Positions 1 to 7,218 of a DNA stretch of 22,662 nt are shown here, piece after piece. The notes below the pieces were generated by a model. The model searched no databases and was not told the DNA's origin. It saw only the letters and a program-made list of their open reading frames with translations. The translations under genes were made by a program, and so were the position numbers. Every line of letters begins with the position of its first letter. Position 1 is the stretch's first letter. The stretch comes from B1SED10-225 sp964501415 (GTDB taxonomy: Bacteria > Bacillota_I > Bacilli_A > Izemoplasmatales > Izemoplasmataceae): contig CAZCSL010000021.1 in assembly GCA_964501415.1 (NCBI GenBank), positions 1 through 22,662 on the forward strand, read 5' to 3'.

Positions 1-1022
1 ATATTAAAGAAAATGAACTGTTTGTTATCGTGGGGCTTTCAGGTAGCGGTAAATCTTCATTTATCCGCACGCTTAATTTATTGAATCGCCCAGCTACTGG
101 TGATATTAAAATCGGTGGCAAAAGCTTAATGGAAATGTCCAAACAAGAACTTCGCAATTATAGACGTAACGACGTAGCCATGGTCTTTCAACACTTTGGC
201 TTACTATCACACCGCACCGTTATGGGTAATGTTGAATACCCACTCGAGGTGCAAGGCGTGGATAAAGAAGAACGTAAGAAACGCTGTATGGAAGCGATTG
301 AACTCGTTGGTTTAGATGGGTGGGAGAACCATATGCCCAATCAGCTCTCTGGTGGTATGCGTCAACGCGTTGGCTTGGCAAGAGCCTTGACTAATGACCC
401 TGAACTATTGTTGATGGATGAACCTTACAGTGCCTTAGACCCCTTGATTCGCCGCGAGATGCAAAATGAGCTCTTAAAGCTTGAAGATGAAATGGACCGC
501 ACGATTATCTTTATTACCCATGATATGAACGAAGCTTTCAGAATGGGTGATCGGATCGCCTTGATGAAAGATGCTGAGATCGTACAACTCGGTAAACCTG
601 AAGAGTTCTTTGAAAAGCCAGCGAATCAATACGTTAAAGACTTTATCGCCGATGTAGACAAGACAAGAATTCTAAAAGTAAGAAACATCATGAATGAACT
701 TGACACTATTGCTAGATTAGGTGACGAAAGACAAAAAACCTTGGACTTATTAAAGAAAAAGGATATGGAATTCATTTATGTGATCGATGATAAAAAGAAA
801 TTCTTAGGGTATGTTACCCTTGAAGCTTTACAAAAATCAAAAGCGAAAACCATCGATAAGTTGATTACTGAAGATGATACGTCTATTTACCGTAACCTTT
901 ACTTACAAGATGCGTGGGAAAAACTCAACGCATCAACATACAATTTGCCGGTCGTAGATGGAAAGAATCGCCTGCGTGGCGTATTGGACTACGATACCGT
1001 AGTAGAAGTACTCGCAAAATAA
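1..1022 (+). CDS. Glycine betaine/proline-type ABC transporter ATP-binding protein with CBS domains (5' end outside window)
   Basis: ATPase subunit of an OpuA/ProU-type compatible-solute importer, acting on the inner face of the membrane. The reading frame is open from base 3, and the residues before the GTG at 30 already belong to the conserved beta-strand ahead of Walker A. The gene therefore starts upstream of the window and the GTG is not a start. Visible motifs are Walker A GLSGSGKSS, the Q-loop in MVFQHFGLL, signature LSGGMRQRVGLARAL, Walker B LLLMDEPYSALDP and the switch His in FITHDMNEA. The last ~115 residues form a CBS pair (RNIMNEL..., then VVDGKNRLRGVLD), which in OpuA senses ionic strength. 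The overall match to the OpuAA/ProV family is strong. A terminator follows directly, so no permease gene lies downstream, unlike opuAA-opuAB. Permease and binding-protein genes, if linked, must be upstream. The substrate is assigned by family only. Confidence 0.9.
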   Translation, partial: IKENELFVIVGLSGSGKSSFIRTLNLLNRPATGDIKIGGKSLMEMSKQELRNYRRNDVAMVFQHFGLLSHRTVMGNVEYPLEVQGVDKEERKKRCMEAIELVGLDGWENHMPNQLSGGMRQRVGLARALTNDPELLLMDEPYSALDPLIRREMQNELLKLEDEMDRTIIFITHDMNEAFRMGDRIALMKDAEIVQLGKPEEFFEKPANQYVKDFIADVDKTRILKVRNIMNELDTIARLGDERQKTLDLLKKKDMEFIYVIDDKKKFLGYVTLEALQKSKAKTIDKLITEDDTSIYRNLYLQDAWEKLNASTYNLPVVDGKNRLRGVLDYDTVVEVLAK

Positions 1023-1030
1023 GCCTAAAG

Positions 1031-1060
1031 AAGACTCACGTTCTTGTGAGTCTTTTTTTT
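1031..1060 (+). terminator. Intrinsic terminator after the betaine-type ATPase gene
   Basis: A 9-bp stem, AAGACTCAC (1031-1039) with GTGAGTCTT (1046-1054), has a 6-nt loop and a T-run to 1060. It begins 9 nt after the stop codon. Confidence 0.9.
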
Positions 1061-1148
1061 GACATACGTTTTCATCGCTTTTTTTGATAAAAGTGCTTTT
1101 CTTTTAGTGACATTTTAGTAAACTATAGCTATTAAGGGGTGTGATTTA

Positions 1149-2480
1149 ATGGATAAAATAGCGATACTAAACGCCGCAAAAGAACATAACGTCAAATACA
1201 TCAGACTCTGTTTCACCGATATTCACGGGACCGTTAAAAACGTAGAAATACCACTAAACGGCCTTGAAAAAGCACTAGATAACCAAACCGTGTTTGATGG
1301 TTCTAGTATCGATGGCTTTGCGCGTATCGATGAAGCCGATATGATGCTTTATCCTGATTTGGATACATGGTTGGTATTGCCTTGGGAAAATTCAGCTTAC
1401 GGTAATGTAGCACGGTTAATATGTGATGTGTATCATACCGATGGTACGCCATTTGAGGGTGACCCAAGGTTTGTTTTAAAGCGTCAGATTAAAACCATGC
1501 GTGCTTCAGGATTTGAACACTTTAAAATTGGCATAGAGCCCGAGTTTTTCTTATTTAAACTCAACGAAAACGGAACGGTTTCTTTAAATCATAGCGATGA
1601 TGGGGGTTATTTTGATTTAGCGCCTAATGATGGGGCTGAAGATTGTCGTAGAGACATCGTCTTAGAACTACAAAAACTCAACTTTAACATGGAAGCCTCC
1701 CATCACGAAGTATCGCCTTCTCAACACGAGATCAACTTTGAATTTAACGACGCTATTGAAGCGGCCGATCAACTACAAACCTTTAAAATTGTCGTAAAGA
1801 ACATCGCTAAACGTCATGGTTTGCATGCAACCTTTATGCCAAAACCGCTCATGCACATCAATGGATCGGGCATGCACACCAATTGTTCATTGGTGGATGA
1901 AAACGGCGTTAACGTCTTTTTTGATGAACAAGCGGACTTTCAATTATCCAAAACCGCAAGACAGTTCATCAGTGGGTTGATTAAACACGCTAGAAGTTAT
2001 ACCGCCATCACCAACCCGATTGTCAATTCCTATAAACGTTTATTACCCGGCTTTGAAGCGCCTACTTATATCGCTTGGAGCGTCTCCAACCGCAGTGCGA
2101 TGATCCGCATTCCGGCTTCTAGAGGACTCTCTACGCGCGCGGAGGTTAGAAGCGTCGATCCAGCGGCGAATCCATATTTGGCCTTTTCGGTCTTGCTCGC
2201 GAGCGGGCTTGATGGCATCAAAAGCGATTTAAAACCTGCCGCTCCGATTAAAGAAAACCTTTATACCTTACCACGAGAAAAAAGAGAGGCTTTAGGCGTT
2301 AAAAACCTACCGGAAAATCTAAAGGACGCCCTTAAAGATTACAAGCAATCAGCCTTGATGAAAAACACCTTGGGCGATTATTGTTTCAATAAGTTTTATC
2401 AAGCCAAAGAAAAAGAATGGGATGAGTACCGCACCTTTGTCAGCCGTTTTGAAATTGAAAAATACTTAAAAGTGCTATAG
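1149..2480 (+). CDS. glnA: Glutamine synthetase, type I
   Basis: ATP-dependent ligation of ammonia to glutamate, forming glutamine; a cytosolic dodecamer in this family. At 443 aa it is almost the length of Bacillus GlnA (444). The N-terminal beta-grasp domain contains FDGSSIDGFARI; the Arg (residue 59) sits where the Bacillus feedback-inhibition Arg62 lies. The catalytic domain shows EPEFF, EASHHEVSPSQHEINFEF (metal-binding Glu/His), HINGSGMHTN, NSYKRL with the flap Glu of PGFEAP, and IRIPASRG. There is no obvious NLYDL adenylylation segment, so it looks like the feedback-inhibited GS-I alpha type. ATG 1149 is preceded by AAGGGGTGTGAT. Terminators on both sides make it a single-gene unit. 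No glnR is adjacent and I found no convincing GlnR/TnrA box upstream. Confidence 0.97.
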   Translation: MDKIAILNAAKEHNVKYIRLCFTDIHGTVKNVEIPLNGLEKALDNQTVFDGSSIDGFARIDEADMMLYPDLDTWLVLPWENSAYGNVARLICDVYHTDGTPFEGDPRFVLKRQIKTMRASGFEHFKIGIEPEFFLFKLNENGTVSLNHSDDGGYFDLAPNDGAEDCRRDIVLELQKLNFNMEASHHEVSPSQHEINFEFNDAIEAADQLQTFKIVVKNIAKRHGLHATFMPKPLMHINGSGMHTNCSLVDENGVNVFFDEQADFQLSKTARQFISGLIKHARSYTAITNPIVNSYKRLLPGFEAPTYIAWSVSNRSAMIRIPASRGLSTRAEVRSVDPAANPYLAFSVLLASGLDGIKSDLKPAAPIKENLYTLPREKREALGVKNLPENLKDALKDYKQSALMKNTLGDYCFNKFYQAKEKEWDEYRTFVSRFEIEKYLKVL

Positions 2481-2484
2481 AATC

Positions 2485-2517
2485 AAAAAGACCTTTTGTA
2501 AGAGAAGGTCTTTTTTT
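2485..2517 (+). terminator. Intrinsic terminator of glnA
   Basis: The stem AAAAAGACCTT (2485-2495) pairs with AAGGTCTTTTT (2505-2515), with a 9-nt loop and a T-run to 2517. It begins 5 nt after the glnA stop. Confidence 0.9.
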
Positions 2518-2581
2518 GTAAAATAAGCGTATTTTTATAAATAGGTTTTGATTTTTTATATGTTTAAGGGCAGCCCTGTGG

Positions 2582-2604
2582 TAGACTTTAGGTGACTAAG
2601 TCTA
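2582..2604 (+). promoter_or_regulatory. Small hairpin or operator-like inverted repeat ahead of the 2633 gene
   Basis: TAGACTT-T-AG (2582-2591) and CTAAGTCTA (2596-2604) are complementary apart from one unpaired T, with a short loop. The repeat lies 28 bp before the start codon and has no T-run, so it is not a terminator. It could be a repressor site or a 5'-UTR hairpin. No family was recognised. Confidence 0.3.
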
Positions 2605-2632
2605 TCGCATTACTCGAAAGGAAGGCACGCAA

Positions 2633-3505
2633 ATGAAGAAAATTATGTTATGGGTAGTCGCTTTTTTATTGCTTAATATACTCTTGATTCCGACGCTATC
2701 AGCCGATATTGGGCCAAAACCTTCTGGGGTGATTGAAGTCATTGGTATTGATGAAGATTATGAACTAGATATACTCATTCCCTATAGATGGAATGACGCC
2801 CCAAGAAAGATGGAAGCAGAATCTTGGAAATCCGATACCCACTATTTGGATGATGATTTCTTTACGGTATTCGATCGCATCAACGGCTTTATGACCTCAG
2901 ATGGCTATGTCAGTGCCACGCTTTATTCCGGTCCGCCTAGATATATCGATAGAGAGTATAACCATTTTACGCTTGGCTATTTTGGCGCGCCCAAGGATTT
3001 TAAAATTGCCATTATGACCGAAAGTGGGCATTTGATCATTAGTGAGGCGATCACCCGTCAAATGTTTGATGCGCATTTTACCTATGATCTAAGCGGGGTT
3101 GATTTAGACCAAGACCAAGTAAACGCGGGGGAAATTGATGAGGCCATTCCTTGGCTGACGATGATCGGACAATATCTTTTTAGGGTCATCTTGACTATCG
3201 GTGTAGAACTGGCGATTTTGTTTTTGTTCTTTTATCGCTTAAAAGAAAGCTATTTACTTGCCGGACTTGTCAACTTGATTACCCAATCCTTTTTAACCTT
3301 ATTTGTCATCCTCGGTTATTACTTTTGGGGCGCTGAGCTTGCCGCTTTACTCATTTTGATTTTGGGTGAGTTGATCATCATCACCGCCGAAAGTGTGATT
3401 TATATCGTTAAACTCAAAGAAAAAGGGCCCGTTAGAGCCTTTGCGTATGCGATTGTGGCGAATCTAGCAACCTTAGCTTTAGGGTTTGTGCTCATATTTG
3501 TATAA
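2633..3505 (+). CDS. Secreted/membrane protein of unknown function with a C-terminal membrane domain
   Basis: I cannot assign a function. The 290-aa protein starts at ATG 2633 behind GAAAGGAAGG. Residues 1-24 look like a cleavable signal peptide (hydrophobic core, then LSADIGPKPSG). Residues ~25-175 are a soluble extracytoplasmic domain rich in acidic and aromatic residues. From ~180 to the end there are about four hydrophobic helices (FRVILTIGVELAILFLFF, a Leu/Val-rich pair, then a final helix ending LGFVLIFV). From memory, an ADIGPKPS mature N-terminus combined with this membrane region recurs in uncharacterised Bacillota proteins; that is recall, not a search. It is transcribed alone, ends in a shared terminator, and faces the GNAT-like gene. 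Confidence 0.75.
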   Translation: MKKIMLWVVAFLLLNILLIPTLSADIGPKPSGVIEVIGIDEDYELDILIPYRWNDAPRKMEAESWKSDTHYLDDDFFTVFDRINGFMTSDGYVSATLYSGPPRYIDREYNHFTLGYFGAPKDFKIAIMTESGHLIISEAITRQMFDAHFTYDLSGVDLDQDQVNAGEIDEAIPWLTMIGQYLFRVILTIGVELAILFLFFYRLKESYLLAGLVNLITQSFLTLFVILGYYFWGAELAALLILILGELIIITAESVIYIVKLKEKGPVRAFAYAIVANLATLALGFVLIFV

Positions 3506-3508
3506 ATA

Positions 3509-3536
3509 AAACGGCTAGTTATCTAGCCGTTTCTTC
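3509..3536. terminator. Bidirectional terminator between convergent genes
   Basis: A perfect 10-bp stem, AAACGGCTAG (3509-3518) with CTAGCCGTTT (3523-3532), has the 4-nt loop TTAT. T-rich sequence follows on both strands. The stop codon of the minus-strand GNAT-like gene (3519-3521) lies in the loop, so one arm encodes its last residues. Confidence 0.85.
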
Positions 3537-3806
3537 TAATTTAACGTCTGAATATTCCTCATAGCGCTCAAAGGCGGTAACCACATATGAACAAAGCGGT
3601 CTGATTTTTAAGTTGTTTTCTCTAGCGTAAGCCGCGAGCCTGTCCAATAGTTTTTTTGCCATCCCTTTGCCTCGTAAACTAGGGTCGACAAACGTCGAAT
3701 TTGCGACGATGATATCATCGCTTTCGACTTGATACGAAATGTGAGCTAGTTTCTCTTGCTTCTCGTTTTCGACATAAAAGCGATTTTTCTCAGCTTTAAT
3801 TTCCAT
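3519..3806 (-). CDS. Small GNAT-like N-acetyltransferase domain protein (YjdJ/COG2388-type)
   Basis: A 95-aa single-domain protein. FVDPSLRGKGMAKKLLDRL (about residues 39-57) is the acetyl-CoA pyrophosphate-binding turn and helix of the minimal GNAT fold (R-G-x-G-x-A/G). It is followed by KIRPLCSYVVTAFER, typical of the short COG2388 group. These proteins are half the length of ordinary GNAT enzymes and their substrates are mostly unknown; I do not assign one. ATG 3806 follows AAGGAG on the minus strand at good spacing. A TATAAT-like -10 (plus-strand 3836-3841) gives it its own promoter, divergent from the perR promoter. Its final codons form part of the shared terminator. Confidence 0.8.
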   Translation of the reverse strand: MEIKAEKNRFYVENEKQEKLAHISYQVESDDIIVANSTFVDPSLRGKGMAKKLLDRLAAYARENNLKIRPLCSYVVTAFERYEEYSDVKLEETAR

Positions 3807-3880
3807 GTTATCATACTCCTTATCATGATACTTATATTATATCTTATTTAGCCTAGCAAGCAACTATAGTACCCTATAAC

Positions 3881-3909
3881 TTGACGGCCGTTGATAAAAA
3901 CCGTATAAT
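3881..3909 (+). promoter_or_regulatory. Sigma-A promoter of the perR-peroxiredoxin unit
   Basis: TTGACG (3881-3886), 17-bp spacer, TATAAT (3904-3909). The predicted transcription start, about 3916, coincides with the left edge of the palindromic operator. Confidence 0.85.
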
Positions 3910-3915
3910 ATAAAA

Positions 3916-3937
3916 TGTATTAAATACAATTTTGTAT
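3916..3937 (+). promoter_or_regulatory. Overlapping palindromes, probable PerR/Fur-family operator
   Basis: TGTATT-A-AATACA (3916-3928) is a perfect 6-1-6 inverted repeat, the spacing used by Fur-family boxes (7-1-7 allowing one mismatch). A second perfect palindrome, ATACAATTTTGTAT (3924-3937), overlaps it. Both lie between the predicted transcription start and the ribosome site of a PerR-type gene, as expected for autorepression. The sequence differs from the Bacillus PerR box, so the assignment rests on symmetry and position. Confidence 0.6.
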
Positions 3938-3958
3938 CATTTCCAAGGAGTGGATACA

Positions 3959-4360
3959 ATGCAAAGTTATGGTGAACAACTCAGGCATCATGGAATCAAG
4001 CCTTCTTATACTAGGCTTTTGATTTATCAGTATTTAAAAGACCAAAAGACCCACCCAACCGCCGATGAAATCTATCAAACCATCATAAAAGATGTCCCCA
4101 CACTTTCTAAAACGACTGTATATAATACCTTAAATCTGTTTATCCAAAAACAATTAGCCACCATGATTGTCATGGATGAAAATGAAACCAGATATGATTT
4201 AATCACCAAACCCCATGCGCATTTTAAGTGTATGAGTTGTGCTCAAATCTTTGATGTGGCCGTTGAAACCCCAGATTTAGACAAAGCGGTTTTCAAAGGG
4301 TACATCGTCAATGATGCACAATTGTTATATAGAGGCATTTGTCCCAAATGCCAAAATTAA
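3959..4360 (+). CDS. perR: PerR-type peroxide-sensing repressor (Fur family)
   Basis: A 133-aa DNA-binding repressor. Residues ~1-80 are the winged helix (SYTRLLIYQYL, LSKTTVYNTLNLF); ~85-133 are the dimerisation domain. Two CxxC pairs (Cys91/94 and Cys128/131) form the structural zinc site. The metal-sensor residues are His32, Asp80, His86, His88 and Asp99. Asp rather than Glu at the last position is typical of PerR over Fur, since this iron site undergoes peroxide-driven His oxidation in PerR. I chose ATG 3959 because AAGGAG sits 8 bp before it; an in-frame TTG at 3932 lies inside the operator with no ribosome site. The peroxiredoxin gene begins 16 nt after its stop, so sensor and peroxidase appear co-transcribed. 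Confidence 0.87.
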   Translation: MQSYGEQLRHHGIKPSYTRLLIYQYLKDQKTHPTADEIYQTIIKDVPTLSKTTVYNTLNLFIQKQLATMIVMDENETRYDLITKPHAHFKCMSCAQIFDVAVETPDLDKAVFKGYIVNDAQLLYRGICPKCQN

Positions 4361-4376
4361 AAAGGAGGCGTCTCAT

Positions 4377-5063
4377 TTGGAAAATTCCACCACTGAAACA
4401 CCTATTTCTTTACCACTAATTGGGGATGATGCCCCAGCATTTGAAGCGATGAGCACCCAAGGAAAAATCGTTTTTCCTAGGGATTATAAAGGCTCTTGGG
4501 TGATTTTGTTTTCTCATCCCGCGGACTTCACCCCGGTATGTACGACCGAATTTATGATGTTTGCTAAGCTTCAAAATGAGTTTAAAGCCCTGAACACTGA
4601 GTTGATTGGCTTATCAATCGATTCTTTGCATTCTCATATCGCTTGGTTGAGAGTGATTAAAGAAAAGATCTCTTTTAAGGGCATGAAAGACATGGATGTC
4701 ACGTTCCCACTGATTGAAGATATCACCATGAATGTCGCTAAAAAATACGGCATGATTCATCCCAACCAATCCGATACACAAAGCGTACGCGCGGTATTTA
4801 TCATCGATCCAAAGGGTAAGATACGGACCATCCTTTATTATCCCTTATCAACAGGCCGCAATTTTGATGAATTGATCCGTATTCTTCAAGCGCTACAAAA
4901 ATCCGACAGCGAAGGTGTGGCAACGCCGGCTGATTGGCGTCCAGGCGATGATTTAATCGTCCCACCTGCTGCGACGGCTAAAATCGCAGAAAGACGCATG
5001 AAAGGTGAAGAAGAAGGCATTACTTGTTTAGATTGGTTTATGTGTCTTAAAAAAGATGAATAG
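4377..5063 (+). CDS. Peroxiredoxin, AhpC/TSA family, Prx6-like
   Basis: A thiol peroxidase reducing hydrogen and alkyl peroxides in the cytosol. It has 228 aa from TTG 4377, chosen because AAAGGAGG (4361-4368) lies 8 bp before it; the longer frame would begin inside perR. HPADFTPVCTTEF carries the peroxidatic Cys55 with its PxxxTxxC context. The long C-terminal arm and PADWRPGDDLIVPP are typical of the Prx6-like group common in archaea and anaerobes. Two more cysteines near the end (TCLDWFMCLKK, Cys217 and Cys223) could resolve the sulfenic acid, as in archaeal 2-Cys members of this group. It is second in the perR unit, so peroxide induction is expected. No dedicated reductase gene is adjacent. 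Confidence 0.92.
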   Translation: MENSTTETPISLPLIGDDAPAFEAMSTQGKIVFPRDYKGSWVILFSHPADFTPVCTTEFMMFAKLQNEFKALNTELIGLSIDSLHSHIAWLRVIKEKISFKGMKDMDVTFPLIEDITMNVAKKYGMIHPNQSDTQSVRAVFIIDPKGKIRTILYYPLSTGRNFDELIRILQALQKSDSEGVATPADWRPGDDLIVPPAATAKIAERRMKGEEEGITCLDWFMCLKKDE

Positions 5064-5099
5064 AAACTATCCTCGCATATTTGCGAGGTAGTTTTTTTT
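5064..5099 (+). terminator. Intrinsic terminator of the perR-peroxiredoxin unit
   Basis: Stem CCTCGCA (5071-5077) with TGCGAGG (5082-5088), extended after a bulged T by AAACTA with TAGTTT, then a T-run to 5099. It begins immediately after the stop codon. Confidence 0.92.
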
Positions 5100-5108
5100 A
5101 TGCCGCTG

Positions 5109-5117
5109 TGGTACAAT
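5109..5117 (+). promoter_or_regulatory. Extended -10 promoter of the four-gene 5149-8456 unit
   Basis: TGG-TACAAT is an extended -10 with no good -35. It lies between the peroxiredoxin terminator and the first gene of the cluster. Confidence 0.55.
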
Positions 5118-5148
5118 AGATACGAAATTATGATGGGATGTGATCATA

Positions 5149-5691
5149 GTGAAAGAAGCCTTTGAGAATGGTATTAATACGTATAAACTGATTTTTGATC
5201 GGTCAGATTACACAAAAAACGAAGAAATTGTACATTGGGTCTTGCTGCCTATTGTTTTGTTTGTCCATAGCGTTTTATTTATACTAATCAGTTTGCTTTA
5301 TCTTATAGAAAGACTATTTGCGTTTGTCTTTATTTATTTCATCACCTTGCAATCAAAAGTCTTTCAAAAACGCGCCGTTTGTGAACAGGCGTTTAAAAAA
5401 CTTTACACGTTATTAAGCGTGCTCTTATTCATCGTGTTTTTGCCCTTTATTGCCGTTTATTATATAGCGATGTTATTGAAGTACTTCCTTAAACAACTGA
5501 TGAAAAAGTTACTGTTGGTATGGGATTTTGCCGATCATATCGATCCGCTGACTTTTCAAGTGTTTGATGATGCCAACATGGAGAAAAAATTCAGAATGCA
5601 TGGCATGATGAAAGATTTATCTAATAATGAAGCGATTGGTAGTGCCATAGAACAAATGATTAACGAATCAAATGAAGAGCCAAAATCCTAA
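5149..5691 (+). CDS. Membrane protein of unknown function, first gene of the NYN-LOTUS cluster
   Basis: I do not recognise a family. It has 180 aa from GTG 5149. An in-frame GTG at 5140 would add three residues, but it lies within GTGATC, which matches the 3' extension of the ribosome site and is well spaced for 5149. After a short charged N-terminus there is a long hydrophobic stretch at about residues 28-65 (WVLLPIVLFVHSVLFILISLL, continuing), then a second at about 85-110 (LLSVLLFIVFLPFIAVYYIAM). A basic segment (LKYFLKQLMKKLL) and a soluble acidic tail follow. The stop is 14 nt before the ankyrin-repeat gene with no terminator between, so the two are very probably co-transcribed. A membrane anchor for a neighbour is possible but unproven. 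Confidence 0.7.
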   Translation: MKEAFENGINTYKLIFDRSDYTKNEEIVHWVLLPIVLFVHSVLFILISLLYLIERLFAFVFIYFITLQSKVFQKRAVCEQAFKKLYTLLSVLLFIVFLPFIAVYYIAMLLKYFLKQLMKKLLLVWDFADHIDPLTFQVFDDANMEKKFRMHGMMKDLSNNEAIGSAIEQMINESNEEPKS

Positions 5692-5705
5692 CTTGAGGTG
5701 ACACG

Positions 5706-7199
5706 ATGTACGAATCCTACATTAATTTTTTGCTTAGTGATGAGCTTTTTGATTGGGTACCTTGGGCCCAAGCGGTAAAAAACGATAATTTAGATAACTT
5801 TTTGAAGCATTTTGATGTGGAAGAAGACCCGATGATTTTTGATCCCATCGAACTTGCGATTGCTTATGATAGCGAACGCATTTTTAGCTACCTGATTGAA
5901 ACCTATGATTATTCAGAGTTTTTCAATCAAATTGACCTTTCCATTTTAATTTTACTATTGATGTTTGAACGCGAACATTTTTTGTTATTGAGTTTGGAGA
6001 GCTATACGTTTTCCCACCAACAAATGCTGTCAATGTATGAATATATGATGAGCCATAAAAGCGTGGATTACTTTAAGCAGTTTTATGCGCTTTATCCTTT
6101 GCATCCTTCCATGCACAAAGAGATGTTAAAGCTTGCGCTAATCAATACCGATGTCTTTGATTACTTGATTGATGAGGCAAAAATGCACCCGCTATTAAAA
6201 GATGAAAGCCTTCAATACGATATCGTAAGCGATTATCCCGAATTTTTGAATCGTTTAGATTTTATTGAAGATGTCAGTCATTTCATCGATACCGATTTAT
6301 TAAATAACGTGGTGAAACAAGCGCATTTTAAAGATTTTATCACGACGATGAGATTTCTATTGAATAGAGGGTTTGATTTGAATCAAGAAAATACGTATGG
6401 ATTAACCCCCTTTCATATTGCCCTAAGACACGCCAAAGACCCTAATTATATCAAATGGATGGTTGAACAAGGCGCCAATCCCGAACATAAGACCTCAATG
6501 GGTTATCCTGCGTGTCATCAATTATTGTTTCAAGATGCCAAATTCACCTTCGAGTTAAATGAGACCATTGCGTTTAACGAACAAGATGCTCAAGGTTTAA
6601 CCTTGCAAGATTATGACCGCATCATTCGAAAAACGACGTTAAACTATGTGGATATCATGAGTGTGGTAAGGTTGTTGCTTAATATGGATGAAAGTTATTT
6701 TTACGAATTAAGCGAAGAAGAGTTTTACCACATGGCTTTTCATCAAGGTATCGAAGTATTTATGCCTTATGTTACGTTGCTTTCCTTTGAATCTCCTCAA
6801 GATAAAGAAAGTTATTTGCGCATCAACGCTCACCATCCCGCTCAAGTCTATGACATCATGGCTTTAAAGGATATGTTTCCTGGTAAAATCAATCATGATT
6901 ACCAAAAAACCTTGCAGCTGGAAAAAGATTTTGTCGATATTGAGGATGACCTTTTAGAGCACTTCAAACAATTCGCCATCGACCATGAAACGACTTTGTT
7001 GATTGAAAGTGAAGACGATACGCTAAATAAGCGCGGTAAAATTACTTATGTTTTTGATGCCCAAGGACGGATGCAAAAACAAGCCATCGTCAAAAGTCAT
7101 CTTTTGGATGTTTATTATCTACACTTTTATTACGACATTCCCTTAGCCAACATTACCTATGAACCCTCCTTAAAAAACGCACAACGGTTTTTAAACTAG
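5706..7199 (+). CDS. Ankyrin-repeat-containing protein of unknown function
   Basis: A 497-aa soluble protein from ATG 5706 behind GAGGTGACACG. It has no signal peptide and no membrane segment. About residues 215-285 contain ankyrin-repeat signatures: LLNRGFDLNQENTYGLTPFHIALRHA, then WMVEQGANPEHKTSMGYPACHQLLF (G-ADxN...G-TPLHxA pattern). The helical N-terminal third (IELAIAYDSERIFSYLIETY and similar) may be diverged ankyrin-like repeats. The C-terminal ~120 residues are rich in Asp/Glu and Tyr and match nothing I recognise. Ankyrin arrays usually bind proteins. Its place between a membrane protein and a NYN-nuclease gene, with gaps of 14 and 19 nt, suggests a scaffold or regulator in the same complex; this is inference. 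Confidence 0.75.
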   Translation: MYESYINFLLSDELFDWVPWAQAVKNDNLDNFLKHFDVEEDPMIFDPIELAIAYDSERIFSYLIETYDYSEFFNQIDLSILILLLMFEREHFLLLSLESYTFSHQQMLSMYEYMMSHKSVDYFKQFYALYPLHPSMHKEMLKLALINTDVFDYLIDEAKMHPLLKDESLQYDIVSDYPEFLNRLDFIEDVSHFIDTDLLNNVVKQAHFKDFITTMRFLLNRGFDLNQENTYGLTPFHIALRHAKDPNYIKWMVEQGANPEHKTSMGYPACHQLLFQDAKFTFELNETIAFNEQDAQGLTLQDYDRIIRKTTLNYVDIMSVVRLLLNMDESYFYELSEEEFYHMAFHQGIEVFMPYVTLLSFESPQDKESYLRINAHHPAQVYDIMALKDMFPGKINHDYQKTLQLEKDFVDIEDDLLEHFKQFAIDHETTLLIESEDDTLNKRGKITYVFDAQGRMQKQAIVKSHLLDVYYLHFYYDIPLANITYEPSLKNAQRFLN

Positions 7200-7218
7200 A
7201 AAGAGAAAAGAGGATATT

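Noticed and set aside
3932..3958. Upstream TTG as the perR start
   Set aside because: It lies inside the palindromic operator without a ribosome site; ATG 3959 has AAGGAG at 8 bp.
4311..4376. Longer N-terminus of the peroxiredoxin from ATG 4311
   Set aside because: It would overlap perR by 50 nt; AAAGGAGG at 4361-4368 points to TTG 4377.
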